NCBI GenBank assembly: GCA_018105865.1
Contig: CM030834.1
Location: forward strand, 12,642,719 to 12,706,718
Source: Metaphire vulgaris
Taxonomy: Eukaryota > Annelida > Clitellata > Crassiclitellata > Megascolecidae
Length of the DNA: 64,000 bases
Direction of reading: 5' to 3'
Part shown: positions 10,934 to 21,505 of the stretch, piece after piece
Layout: each line of letters opens with the position of its first letter
Numbering within the stretch: the stretch's first letter is position 1
Position numbers and translations under genes: made by a program
Notes under the pieces: generated by a model
Database searches by the model: none
The model's input: the letters and a program-made list of their open reading frames with translations, nothing else
Told to the model about the DNA's origin: nothing

Positions 10934-11673
10934 ATCAAATTGCTGGAGAAATTTCGACTGTTCGTTTTCGTGTCTTAGCATTCTCGCAGAGTTTCTTTCG
11001 AAATAAATTGCCTATTTTCTGGAACTTTTGAAATGAAACTCTGAAAAAGAGGTGACAGGAACTAATCTTTGTGAATTTAGCGAGCTTTGTCTATGATTTG
11101 AACGAAACGGTCTTTCGCAGACCAGATCACGACTGCCTCTTCCGTCTACCCTGAGTGTTCTACGCTGCATAATAATTCAATAAGGCCTAATTAAGCTAAT
11201 GACTAGACCCATGCTATGATGGGCATCTTAATTTCTTGCACAGAGGGGCCTCCTTTTAGAGTTATGGCAGTTTTCATTTGGAAGCTTTAGAAATGACAAG
11301 GCGTTCATTATACATTGAACGAGAGCGCTTGTAAGCCACCTAGCGACCAAATAGATAATTAATTAGCTCCAATTGTTTTCTTTTAAGCAGCTATTCCGGG
11401 GTAAACAATTTCCTGACTTCAACAGTCAGTAACTTTCAACGATGAAGTTAGGTGAACAAACCTGTATGAAATTAATTTTGAGATATGTTGTTTGTGGCAG
11501 GTATTTTCTTAAGGTCGTAAGTCAGACGTATGGTGTTAAGTAAGAATTAGCGTGACTGGTGTAGCTCACAATAGAAAACTTATCTTATAATGAAATTCTG
11601 CTTATTGGCTGAGATTAAATTAACTGACGGGGTTTTGCTTTTGGCGTGACAGTGAGACACATCGGATTATCAT

Positions 11674-14241
11674 ATGGAAATCGTCGTAAAGAGCCTCCTC
11701 GTGATTTTGACTTGGGGGTTGGTCGTTTCCGTGGTGGCGATCGCCTCCTCCCCCTCCTCCTCCTCCTCCTCCTCTTCCTCCTCCTCCTCCGTCAAGTCTC
11801 TGTTCGATATCTCCGCTCGGATGGCCCGCGATGTCGACCGACGCAGCCCGAAGACCAATCCGGATCAACAGACGGCGAAGGATCTGTGGGGGGAAGAGAG
11901 GGCGGACACGGAAGCGAATCCGGCAAATGGAAGCACCGCCGCAGAAAAAGAACCTCAGTCGACACTTCCGCTGGAAATAACGAGCAACGGAAAGGGCGAA
12001 GTAGAGGTCCTGTCGAGCAACGAACAGTGTGCCACGGACGTCGAATCGAGCGATTCGTCGTCGGAGCCGTCGTCGTCGTCATCGGAGGAGGAGGGTCAAC
12101 AGAAGAAGCGAACCGTCGTCGATTCCAGATCGGTTCCCAAGGACCACCTTCGCCATCACTCGGCGAAGCGCTGCAGGCGCCAGGCTGAGTCGAAGACGGC
12201 ACCGGGGGGCGGCGACGAGAAACAGGCGAACGACAAGAAACTCGCCGACGACAAGACCGCCGCCGCCGCAGCAGCAGCAGACGCCGCTGCCAACAAAGCG
12301 GAAAACGAAAAGTTGAAGCGTCAGGATGAGGAACAAGAACAGGAACAGCAGGAGCAACAACAGCAGGCCAACCGAGAACAGAAGAACGAAGCGAAAATCC
12401 GACGGGACTTTGACTCGCTGGGCGCCGGTCAAGCGCAGGAGGCCGGTGAAGAGGAGAAGCAGGAGGCGGCGGCGTCGAAGACCAGACGCGGCGGCGGGGC
12501 CGACGACTACGACGACGAGAAAGCGGATGCCTACAGGCGAGAAGAGACCGAGAAGAACGAAGATGCCGCCCTGGCAGAGATACGCGAACGAAAGGACGAC
12601 GACGACGACGACGGCGAATTATCGGACGAGGAGAACGCCAAGATGAACCGGCGCAGTTACGCCGCGGCGGCGTCGAAGGCACGCAAACAGAGGCGCGATT
12701 TCGAGTACGATCCTCCGTTGCGTCGCCGATCGCTGAAGAGACGTCGTGGCGGCGACGACGACGACGACGACGGCGACCGGGCAAAGCGCTACCTCCGGGC
12801 GAGAAGAAAAGAAGACGACGACAACTATCGACGGCGAAGATACGACGCCGGCGACGACAAACCCTACAGAGCCGAACGAGAGTTCGGCGGCGGTCAGGGA
12901 CGCGGCGACGACCGAGGCTGGAACCGCGGTCGACGGCATTCGGCGACGGGGGAGAGAGGGAGCAGGGTCCGCTTCTGGAGAGCGGACGCCGGCAGCGGGC
13001 AGGAGGCTGCTTCTCAGTTCTCTCTCGGCGAAGACGAACGCAACTACTTGGAAAGGAAGGCGAGAGATGATGACGACGACGACGGCGTCTACTTGGAAAG
13101 AAAGGCGAGAGATGATGATGATGACGATGGTGCGTATTTGGAGAGGAAGGTGAGAGATGATGATGATGACGACGGCGCCTACTTGCAGAGGAAGATGAGA
13201 GACGATGATGACGACGACGGTGCCTATCTGGAGAGGAAGATGCGAGACGATGATGATGACGACGGTGCCTATTTGGAGAGGAAAATGCGAGATGATGATG
13301 ATGACGACGGCGCCTACTTGCAGAGAAAGATGAGAGACGATGACGACGACGGCGCCTACTTGGACCGGAAGATGAGATACGCCGATGACGACGACGACGG
13401 AAATAACTACGCGAACCTGGCGAGGTCTGCTCGTCACAGCGGTTACGAAGCGGCGTCCGAGGCTGAGCTGCGATCGGCAAGAGACGACGACGACGAAAGT
13501 AAAGCCAAACGCCTGAAGACTCGCGGAGTTCAGCACGGAGGAGGAGCAAGCGACGCCAGAGGAAAGCGAGACGACGACGACGACGACGGAAACCGGGCGA
13601 TACGAGGCGCCGCGGCGGACGAAGGCGGCGCCGCCGAAAACAACGACGCGAAATGGTTGCGCGGCCTGCGAAGCGTCGACCGCCGCGCGAAGAAGAAGCA
13701 AGTCAAAAAGGCAAGACTGTCGAACATCGACAGCTCCAAGGCGAGCGGCGCCGCCAGCTCCGACAGGAAGCGAAGAGGAGACAAGGAAAGTCTGGCGTCG
13801 GCGTCCGGTTCCTTCCTGAACGCAGACGCGGCTGCGGTTCGTGGCATGAGGTACGTCGAAGACGGCGTGAAGACGGAACGGGCTGCCGATGGCAAGGACG
13901 ACAGAAAGAAGCGCCTGTTTGGAATCCTGGACGACTACATCCCCGGAAGAAAGAGGGCGGTCGGCGAAAGTGAATCGCGACAGTCGAAGAGTCAAAAGGG
14001 TCGGAGCAGGGAGAAGAGGCAGGCGACGTACTTCGATCAGTCCAACGGATCACTGAATCTGAAGACCTCGGGCAAGACTGACGACTTCAGAAAGACGCTG
14101 GATTTTGACGAAAGAATCCGCGGTCGAAAGCGCAGGTCGTTGAGCATGGAAGGAGGAAAGATCGTGGACCCAGAAAAAATGTTCGCTGATCAGACAAAGA
14201 CAAAGATGAAGTCAGCATCAGAGGCTCTAAAAAGTCTATGA
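11674..14241 (+). CDS. Secreted polyampholyte precursor, 855 aa (granin/prohormone-like)
   Basis: Single 856-codon exon. Residues 1-26 form a signal peptide (MEIVVKSLLVILTWGLVVSV core), then a poly-Ser run. The rest is low-complexity and highly charged: Asp/Glu runs alternating with Arg/Lys, many KR, RR and KKR sites, almost no Cys. Residues 458-576 hold eight repeats of YLERKMR-DDDDDD-GA. Residues 745-761 read KKR-LFGILDDYIPG-RKR, a convertase-flanked peptide with an amidation Gly. The C-terminus contains GGKIVDPEKMF. Acidic dibasic precursors in the regulated secretory pathway (granins, neuropeptide precursors) have this character; an Asp-rich mineral-binding protein is the main alternative. 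GC content and open length (two long antisense frames are shadows) set it apart from its surroundings. A probable 3' splice site lies 22 nt before the ATG. Partner: the convergent 521-aa gene. Function is not established. Confidence 0.85.
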   Translation: MEIVVKSLLVILTWGLVVSVVAIASSPSSSSSSSSSSSSVKSLFDISARMARDVDRRSPKTNPDQQTAKDLWGEERADTEANPANGSTAAEKEPQSTLPLEITSNGKGEVEVLSSNEQCATDVESSDSSSEPSSSSSEEEGQQKKRTVVDSRSVPKDHLRHHSAKRCRRQAESKTAPGGGDEKQANDKKLADDKTAAAAAAADAAANKAENEKLKRQDEEQEQEQQEQQQQANREQKNEAKIRRDFDSLGAGQAQEAGEEEKQEAAASKTRRGGGADDYDDEKADAYRREETEKNEDAALAEIRERKDDDDDDGELSDEENAKMNRRSYAAAASKARKQRRDFEYDPPLRRRSLKRRRGGDDDDDDGDRAKRYLRARRKEDDDNYRRRRYDAGDDKPYRAEREFGGGQGRGDDRGWNRGRRHSATGERGSRVRFWRADAGSGQEAASQFSLGEDERNYLERKARDDDDDDGVYLERKARDDDDDDGAYLERKVRDDDDDDGAYLQRKMRDDDDDDGAYLERKMRDDDDDDGAYLERKMRDDDDDDGAYLQRKMRDDDDDGAYLDRKMRYADDDDDGNNYANLARSARHSGYEAASEAELRSARDDDDESKAKRLKTRGVQHGGGASDARGKRDDDDDDGNRAIRGAAADEGGAAENNDAKWLRGLRSVDRRAKKKQVKKARLSNIDSSKASGAASSDRKRRGDKESLASASGSFLNADAAAVRGMRYVEDGVKTERAADGKDDRKKRLFGILDDYIPGRKRAVGESESRQSKSQKGRSREKRQATYFDQSNGSLNLKTSGKTDDFRKTLDFDERIRGRKRRSLSMEGGKIVDPEKMFADQTKTKMKSASEALKSL
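13045..13401 (+). repeat. Eight 45-bp coding repeats (Asp-rich, RxxR) in the 855-aa gene
   Basis: Units of 15 residues starting at Tyr458: Y-L-[EQD]-R-K-[AVM]-R followed by 5-6 Asp and Gly-Ala/Val. Unit 7 is one Asp short and unit 8 has YA inserted. Each unit ends its basic half with R-K-x-R, the minimal furin-type R-x-x-R site. Asp codons mix GAT and GAC between units, so the copies are not all recent. Confidence 0.95.
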
Positions 14242-14462
14242 TCTCGACAAAAGTCTCGGTCTCGGTCTCGTGCAGGCAAAACGACCAGTTCCCATCATAT
14301 CTGTTTAATGAAAAAAAGACAGAATTATTCTCGAAACCAGTTTTACTTTTCAAATTTTGTTTATTTCTTTATTATTGTTCACCAGATATTTGACGTTAAT
14401 CCTTAATTTATTACCAACTCGTTTCGAATCTTATGAGTCCCTAAAGCTTTGAAATTCGTAAA

Positions 14463-14468
14463 AATAAA
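14463..14468 (+). terminator. Candidate poly(A) signal of the 855-aa gene
   Basis: AATAAA 222 nt after the stop codon, in an AT-rich 3' flank and just before the MITE at 14509. Confidence 0.5.
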
Positions 14469-14508
14469 TTGTTGCTATTCTTTCGATGTTGATTCTTCAG
14501 CCTAGATT

Positions 14509-14690
14509 CGGTGGCGGCTCCAGGATTTGGCAAGTGGGGGCCGTTGGGGTGGCAACTTCCAAGCATGGGGGGCCAACCATTTATTGATAGTTAAGCAGTA
14601 GTAAGTACAGGGTCCTAACAGGGGACACTTGGGGCAGGCATTCAATAGGGTCACGGGTCCCAGGGGGTTCCCCATGTGGAGCCGCCACTA
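14509..14690 (+). mobile_element. hAT-type MITE family 1, copy b
   Basis: 182 bp from CGGTGGCGGCTCC to GGAGCCGCCACTA. Target duplication CCTAGATT / CCTAGGTT (14501-14508, 14691-14698; one mismatch). Confidence 0.8.
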
Positions 14691-15062
14691 CCTAGGTTCA
14701 GGTAGACCTAATTCTAATGCTGATTGTCATAAATAAGAGAGTATCCGGTATTACCATATTAATTTTAGCTTACAGTTCAGCGTTGCAGGAACTCCAGTCA
14801 GTCGTTCCTCTCAACTGGCACCATTTATGCCCTGATGCCCCACGAGCCAGTAGCCAGGAACGTAAGCTCTCTGTTGGGTGCCAGAAGAACGAAATTGATT
14901 CAAATCTTGGCGCAAAGTTTACAAATTGTCTAACTGATTTTGACTTTAAAATTCCACCGATATCTCTGATGAAGACGATCGTTGTTCTGAGTGCAAAAGT
15001 GTTCTCTTCCTGAGAACGACACCTGTGATTTCTAATTCACTCACAAGATAAAGTCTCAGGGA

Positions 15063-15160
15063 AGGAATGAGCTCGCGATTCATTTGCGACTCTTACCTCC
15101 TCCTCCTCGTCCTCGTCCTCGTCCTCCTCCTCTTCTTCTTTCTCCTCCTCCGCTGACTCA
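15063..15160. repeat. Pyrimidine-rich CTC/CTT tract
   Basis: TCCTCCTCCTCGTCCTCG-type low-complexity sequence. Confidence 0.8.
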
Positions 15161-15444
15161 CCTGGATTTCGCTCATGAAACTACGCCAAAACTGTTAGCT
15201 AATATCACAAAGTAAATGATCAACTTGCTTTCTTAAAAATCAGCACCATGTACGTTAGCCCAGGTTCCGTCGTAGGCAACGCATTCAGTAGTTTGTACAT
15301 ACCGGACCATAGTAATTCAGATTGATCAAATCACGTGTACGGATAAATGGAGTCGGTTGTTGTTTACTTGTCTGAACACTTACTTAAACCGTTCACAGCC
15401 GCTTGGCAATAGGCAAGTTAGAAAGATATTTTCATATTGCTCGA

Positions 15445-16015
15445 CGTTATAATTCAGGAGAAGAATTGCCATGGGGAAAGAAGCCTTTACGAACAGAAGA
15501 GAACTACTGAGAAGGAATTTTAACCGAAATCTGAAAATACGATTGGTCAAAACACTGATCTGGCCAGTGACACTCTATGGATCAGAAACGTGGACCCTCA
15601 GAAAGGAAGACATAAAGAGATTAGAGGCATTCGAAATGTGGATCTGGCGAAGAATGGAAAAAATCAGCTAGACGGAAAAAATAACAAACGAAGAAGTCTT
15701 GGAGAGGGTAGAAGAGAATAAAAGCCTAATTAGCACTATTCGTACAAGACAAAAGAAGTGGATAGGTCATGTTCTGAGAGAAGAATCAAACCTACTAAGA
15801 GAAGTACTAGAAGGAAAGATGAATTGGAAATCACAGAAAGGGCGACGAAGGACATCGATGCTGGAGTGGATGTTCGATACTACGGAAAAAACAAGTATTC
15901 AGCCCTGAAGATAAAAGCTCAAGATAGAGAGGAGTGGCTACGCTGGAGTATGGAACCTGTCTTTGGACAGAGCACCTGAAGAAGAAGAACAACAACAAGA
16001 ACAAGAACATGAAGA
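15445..16015 (+). pseudogene. 3' fragment of a LINE reverse transcriptase (RTE/Jockey-like), broken
   Basis: In one frame from about 15457 it encodes AFTNRRELL, LVKTLIWPVTLYGSETWTLR, LEAFEMWIWRRM and then, after a TAG at 15669-15671, KWIGHVLREES and GRRRTSMLEWMF. The TLYGSETWT / EMWIWRRM / WIGHVLR motifs are the conserved C-terminal region after the RT palm of many animal LINEs. The TAG replaces the Trp expected after KIS. A frameshift near 15885 moves to another frame that gives AQDREEWLRWSMEP. Ends in an AAGAAC-rich tail near 16015. 5' truncated and dead. Confidence 0.85.
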
Positions 16016-16345
16016 ACAAGAAGAAGAATTCAGTACGTTATAGGCTACATTCGAAAATGGCAATGGCAAGTGATGTCGAACGTCATCTAAGAAGTTAGGC
16101 TTTAAAAATAATATGGTAACACTAATCTTCATATCAGCCAGCTCAACACAGTCAGAGCGTGACTTTCCATCTGTAGGAAAGACTTTTACAGATGCTAGAT
16201 CGCTTCTGTCGGCATCTAAAGTGGACAGCATTGAAACAGTCCGATGGGGATTACATAAAAGATTGTTGCAGTAGCGGCTCTATATAAACTTTTTATGTGC
16301 TTGAATTTATGTATGTTTTAAATGTGCGATTGTACTTTTACCTTT

Positions 16346-16455
16346 TCGTCGGGTTGGGTTATAGGTTGGGTTGGGTTGGTCAGCAGACAGGAATTTCTTT
16401 GGGTTGGGAAGTTTGTGGGTTGGGTTGGGTCTTGGTTCAGAAAACCGTCCCATGG
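16346..16455 (+). mobile_element. Fragment of the GGGTTG-rich MITE
   Basis: Runs of GGGTTGGGTT and the end AAAACCGTCCCATGGACA, as in the complete element at 30422-30669. Truncated at the left. Confidence 0.6.
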
Positions 16456-18634
16456 ACAACTCACTCACGAGCTGTGTATATTCGTATAAGACTTTAGATC
16501 TATACTGTATAATCTGTTTTATTCAGATGGCTGTCAGAGCCGTTCAGCTGATGATGGCGGATATTGTAAAGCGAAGATGATTCTTCTGTTTCTAAAAAAT
16601 GACAAACAAGACTAAACTGCAAATGTCATCTTCGTGTAAGACTTATCTAGCGAAACGGCTACTTGAACGCAAATTATGGAGTCAATTTACATGATATTCG
16701 ATCGCTAATATAGAGAATGCAGTGAAAATAAGATAAATATAAGAGAGCTTTATAAATACATGTATTTGGTCGTAATCGCATCTTCTTTACTCTTTTGGCT
16801 TCGAAGGCAATTCTCTACTATTTGGGAGTTGATAAGTGCTTTATCTTTGCCGGTACTCGTCTGCTAAAATGTGTATTCTCGAACGCATACGACTGATCCC
16901 CGCCAAAATTGGCAAAAGAGTGGTCGGATAAATGCATAAAGAACAGTTACTCTCATATTCAGGCGTATTTCTCGCAAGAAGTCTGTTGCTGTAGCCCCTG
17001 TTATCCTGATTCCTGACCCGTACAAAGTGGATTGACATTCCGATAAATTTGATAACTTAAATTCCATTAAGTTTGATAGCATTTTGTCCGCAACCGCGGT
17101 GTAACTTGACATAAACCATACGTTTTTAACCGAAACACTTTCATTTACCGTTGAACAACTTGTCTTACAGAAAATGCAAAACACGCTTGAACGTCGTTTT
17201 ATCAAAATCTTAATTAATTAATTATTACCAGTCACCCGATATAGGCTAAGCATATACAGTAGGTTTAAGACTAAAGTCTCTAACAATATTCTAAACCAGG
17301 TGCATTTAATTAAATTTCATAAAGGGCCACATTTTTTAAGACTGTTGCCCGAGAGCCGGGTGTAATTTTGAAAACACGTACTTCATAAGTAATAGAAACA
17401 GATAAGTTGAAAACAAGATATCAAAAATATTTCGTAAGTATTAGACAAAGTCATTTTTCGTTTCAGTATATCCGCGGGCCATTTCATACGACTTGGCAGG
17501 TCGTATCTGGCGCGCGGGCGCGGGCCGCCATTTGAATACCCCTATTCTAAACTGTACTTCAGAAAACGTTTTGCACGAGGTGACCACAGAAGCCTCAATG
17601 CTATTAAAGATGCAATGTTATGAGATTATTTATGACTTGCGTCCAACGTTAATACTTAGACAATTATTTTTGGTGGCATATCGGTTTGATTTTTCTATTC
17701 CTAATTTATCTAATGAAATTTTTAAAAATAAGAACTGGGTTTAAGTTTTTTTCGTAGGATCGGTCCTGTTTTAATATCACCGTGGATCCTCCATTTTTAC
17801 AAATTTCTTAGTTGTCGAGTTCATATTTGCCCTATTTGCGGCGTGTCTTCAGGTCTAAAAATAACAAACAATTTTCGCAGTATACAGTATGCAAGGGCGT
17901 AGATCATGGGGGAGGGACTGCGGGAAACGGTCCCACCCAATAATTAGTGAGGGGTATAGAGTGTAATTTATTTCCCCCAATGTTTTATGCTTGTTTGCTT
18001 CTTTAATGTTCTAAATTAACCCCTTAACTGGGGATCCCGAACATATCCGTCCATTTTACATTGAGTTACAGTTAAATACACGGTTAAGGGGTTAAACGTC
18101 GGACAAGCAAAAGGTTCATAACTAGAGTTTAAACATATTTATGGGTGGGTCTATACTGGATTTTTAAAATTGAAGTCTAATCAGCAACAAATGTAGTAAG
18201 ATATATCGATCATTATTATAAATCATAAATTATAGATCGTTGTCGAGACATTGCCTTTGGAGATGGAGAAATGTGAAACTGATCTGTCGTAACACGAGAG
18301 TAATAGTTATGAATTTATAGAGCTGATTCTGTTTCTCGGTTTAAAACATGATTGAAACTTTGAAGCATTATAGGGTCCAAAGGGCGTACCTATCGATTCA
18401 CATACGGTGTGCTAAATTATTCCACTCGGGTTATTTCAAACTCATTAAATGCTTGGAAGAATTAAGAACGCTGATGACGTATGTTCTTTTAAAAATTTCT
18501 ATAAAATCAATAAGAGCGAAGATAACTTGACCAAGTATATGCCTATACTTGCCGACTGGATGAAACTCTAAAGGTCCACATCATGTAAAGTTGTTCATTC
18601 AAACCAGGGTTTTTTGTAAAAAATATTTTCCGGA
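16456..18634. other. Intergenic, nothing firm
   Basis: AT-rich. Contains a partial CAAGGGCGTAGATCATGGGGG-type MITE end near 17893. No open frame with coding character. Confidence 0.45.
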
Positions 18635-18830
18635 ACGGGGCAAGATTTCTATTTTGCGCCCCTAAATTTCGGTGATGACCTTTTTTTAGTCGTCACAGAA
18701 GTTTTCAAATCCCTATAAAACTCAATTTTCCGGGTGATGACCTTTTTTGTCACCACAGCTATTTTTTAAAATACCAGTCTTCCGATTTTCCGGAACGCCG
18801 TTCCGCCTCGTTCCGACACAAAAAAGCCCT
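18635..18830. repeat. Interspersed repeat (GGGGCAAGATTT...GCGCCCC type), copy 2
   Basis: Same blocks in the same order as 1625-1860, including TTTTTTTAGTCGTCACAG. Confidence 0.5.
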
Positions 18831-19624
18831 GATTCAAACCATCATCTCATCATTGTTCGTCCAGTAAGCGAAGCAATATGAAATACTGATGCAAACACTT
18901 TGAACCGTTTGAAACTTCTTAGTTGCTTTAGGTTGAATAGTGCATAAAATAATTAATTAACGGAGAACAGTATTTGAAGCTCAAGGTCTGCTAAGAGCCG
19001 GACACTTCTGACTACACGCTGGTCACTCATACATTTAGAAACAAATAATTTCACTTTTGCACAAACCGAAACAAAAATGTAACGGACGACATTGTTTAAA
19101 TATCTTTCAAAATTATGTCCCAGGCATTTTTCTGTACTAAGGCGCCTTTATCGATCAAATTCTTTCGCTATGAGGTAGGCCTACGGCAGCTTGCCATGAG
19201 ATTCTGTAGCTCGGGATTCTGATGGCGCCTCCATATCTGAAACGAGGAAGTCAGCTCAACAGAAATACGCCTAAAAGACTGCGAAGAAGATAGTTACTAT
19301 CACGAAAGCCAGGAGGGGCAAAACTCTTTTAACACAATCGTCACGGTTAATATTTTAGCAAGGTTTTCAAATTTCAATGTGAAATACCTGTATTTGCATT
19401 TTCCAGGGAGAGGCAACTGCCCCCACTTGCCCTAATGTGTGCATGGGCGTCCATCCCGAGGAGTAAAATATAAAACAGCTCGGGAAAACGTTTGACGCAG
19501 ATTGGGTCCTAACACCTTTTAAAGAAAAATTCGCCATAGAGATCAATCTATAAATCTGACAATTTGAAATAACTAATATTATTAGCATCTCAGCAATAAT
19601 TATTAATTACCAAACGGAGGAGGC

Positions 19625-20330
19625 AGACAGGTTTTCCAGACGCCCGAAGCGCTTGTCTCGGCCAGTCGGCGTCCGTCGATATAGCTTAAAAGCTGATTGG
19701 ACAGCAGACAGACGGTCCTGGTTACAGAACAACAACGGGAGACAGCAATATTTCACGCACGACAGAAGAGAACTGCGCAGCATTCATGTGGCAACATCGG
19801 TCGAAAACGACGACGACGACGACGACCTCTCTCTCTGTTCGTCTCAATTAGGAACTTCAACCAGGATAACAGTTTCACCGTCGTCGAGCAAAGTCGATTT
19901 TATTACATGCACGTCGCTTCTTTCCCTCTTGCGTGGCCAGCCCCGACGACCCGGCAACGTCCAACGCTGTTCCTCGAGATCCCTACATAACGCGCATAAC
20001 GCGGGTGACCTTGGCGTATACGCCACATCCGCCGGATCGCGATGCGTCCAGACGGCTGCTTGTTCGCACCGCTGCCGCCCTCTGTCAGTACTCTTCCAAC
20101 CCCTTTCAGACGGCGCTACGCATAGGCCAATTCGCCCGTCCGTCCGTCGGTCCGTCGGTCCGTCCGTCTATCGCGGCCGTCTGTGCCTCGAGCGGCGGCG
20201 GCGGCGGCGGCGCGGCGGCGGCGGGCGGCGGCGGTTGGCGAGCGCTGCTGCCGCCCGTGCACAGGCAGGCAACCGTCCAGTCGGCGGCGGGCTGCTGAGA
20301 TACTGCAGAGGAGAAACCTAATTCACGAAT
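19625..20330. promoter_or_regulatory. GC- and CpG-rich island with (GTCC)n and (CGG)n tracts
   Basis: About 700 bp of CpG-dense sequence between the two secreted-protein genes, with a GTCC/GTCG repeat near 20133-20172 and a CGG run near 20191-20235. A long open frame exists but has no domain and changes composition abruptly, so I read it as GC-driven. Could be an unlinked promoter or first exon. Confidence 0.35.
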
Positions 20331-20946
20331 TCTATGCGCCTCAGCAGAGGATGTCTAAAAACCGAGAAATCAAAGTGTAAAAACGCTATGGCTCTTTAGT
20401 GTTCGTTTCCAAGAATCAAACGAGGCTATTTGGCTGTAGGCGCTACCGAACGCGAAGCTCTGTTGCGTCTTTGCGTTTGCAAAAAATTTCACCAATAAGT
20501 TTTCTGTCTGAACTTGTGTGCTGAACTATGGCCTACTACTTTGCAAATTAAATTTATACTGTATCCGGTACCATGGTGATATAGCAGGTCTAAAACGGGA
20601 GACATGTTCATAAATATAGCAACTCCAGATAGGCCTACACCTGTGATTCAGCACCGCAGAAAACTATTTTGCTGTTTTTAGTTCTCCGACCTGAATTAAA
20701 GTGCTATTGAAATTTCTGAAATTGCCTTCTTCACTATTATAGATCTGAACAGTTACTTGCAATGAAGCGGTGCTCTTCTTACTTTGAAATGCTCGATGTT
20801 GCCGAATGAATAGAATAAATACCATACTGCATGGTAAGTGTAGGCTACTATACCGTTAAATGAAAGTCTAAAATGTGGAGAATACGATGCGAGAACGTTT
20901 TTACGAGAACCTTTTTTGCTTCTCAAGACTTCTGACACGATGTGTC

Positions 20947-21129
20947 CAGGAGCGGCGCTGAGTTTTATTGGCTGGGTGGGTCTAATGCAATCTACGCAAC
21001 CAGGACCCGGCTCAAACCAACCCTCCCCAAATCAAAATTTCTCTGCAGACTTTCACGATTTGCTCGGGTGTCCCTGCCCGAGGCTTGGTGGGTTCGGACC
21101 CGCGGTCCCACCTCCTAGCGCCGCCCCTG
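20947..21129 (+). mobile_element. hAT-type MITE family 2, copy a
   Basis: 183 bp, CAGGAGCGGCGCT...AGCGCCGCCCCTG, with perfect target duplication GATGTGTC (20939-20946, 21130-21137). Other copies at 27054 and 60933. Confidence 0.9.
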
Positions 21130-21275
21130 GATGTGTCCTCCTGTTCCATTCACGTTCACAAGTTAGGGGCGCAATACCTGATTTGCCCCGGGTGCTGGCA
21201 ACCCACGCCACTGACTGTATTGTTTTAAAGTATGCAGTGAAAAATAAAAGCCAGACATTTTTATCACAAGATATT

Positions 21276-21281
21276 TTTATT
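21276..21281 (-). terminator. Candidate poly(A) signal of the 521-aa gene
   Basis: AATAAA on the minus strand, 225 nt past the stop. The spacing is close to that of the 855-aa gene (222 nt). Confidence 0.45.
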
Positions 21282-21505
21282 CAGATCAAATTGTGTTTCT
21301 ATTTGTAGACCTATGACTGTCATTTAAAGTGAAAACGTTTCATTCTTTATACACGAAATATTAACCAGGCGAACATCAGGAAAGAGAAATCTGTGGATTT
21401 AAAATAAGAAGTATCTTACCGGATTAAAAAACAACAACTGTGAATTGGCGAGAGTTAGTGTTTTTACTATTTTGACGTCTGAAACGTTCGTAATTATTTA
21501 TGCCT

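Noticed and set aside
11792..13995. Long antisense frames (585 and 458 codons) opposite the 855-aa gene
   Set aside because: Arg/His/Ser- and Val/Ile-rich shadows of the GAC/GAT/CGN-biased coding strand; no signal peptide or domain, and they follow the sense repeats exactly.
19653..20321. 222-codon frame in the GC-rich island
   Set aside because: Composition switches from mixed to GTCC/CGG repeat-driven; no domain, no convincing start or splice signals.
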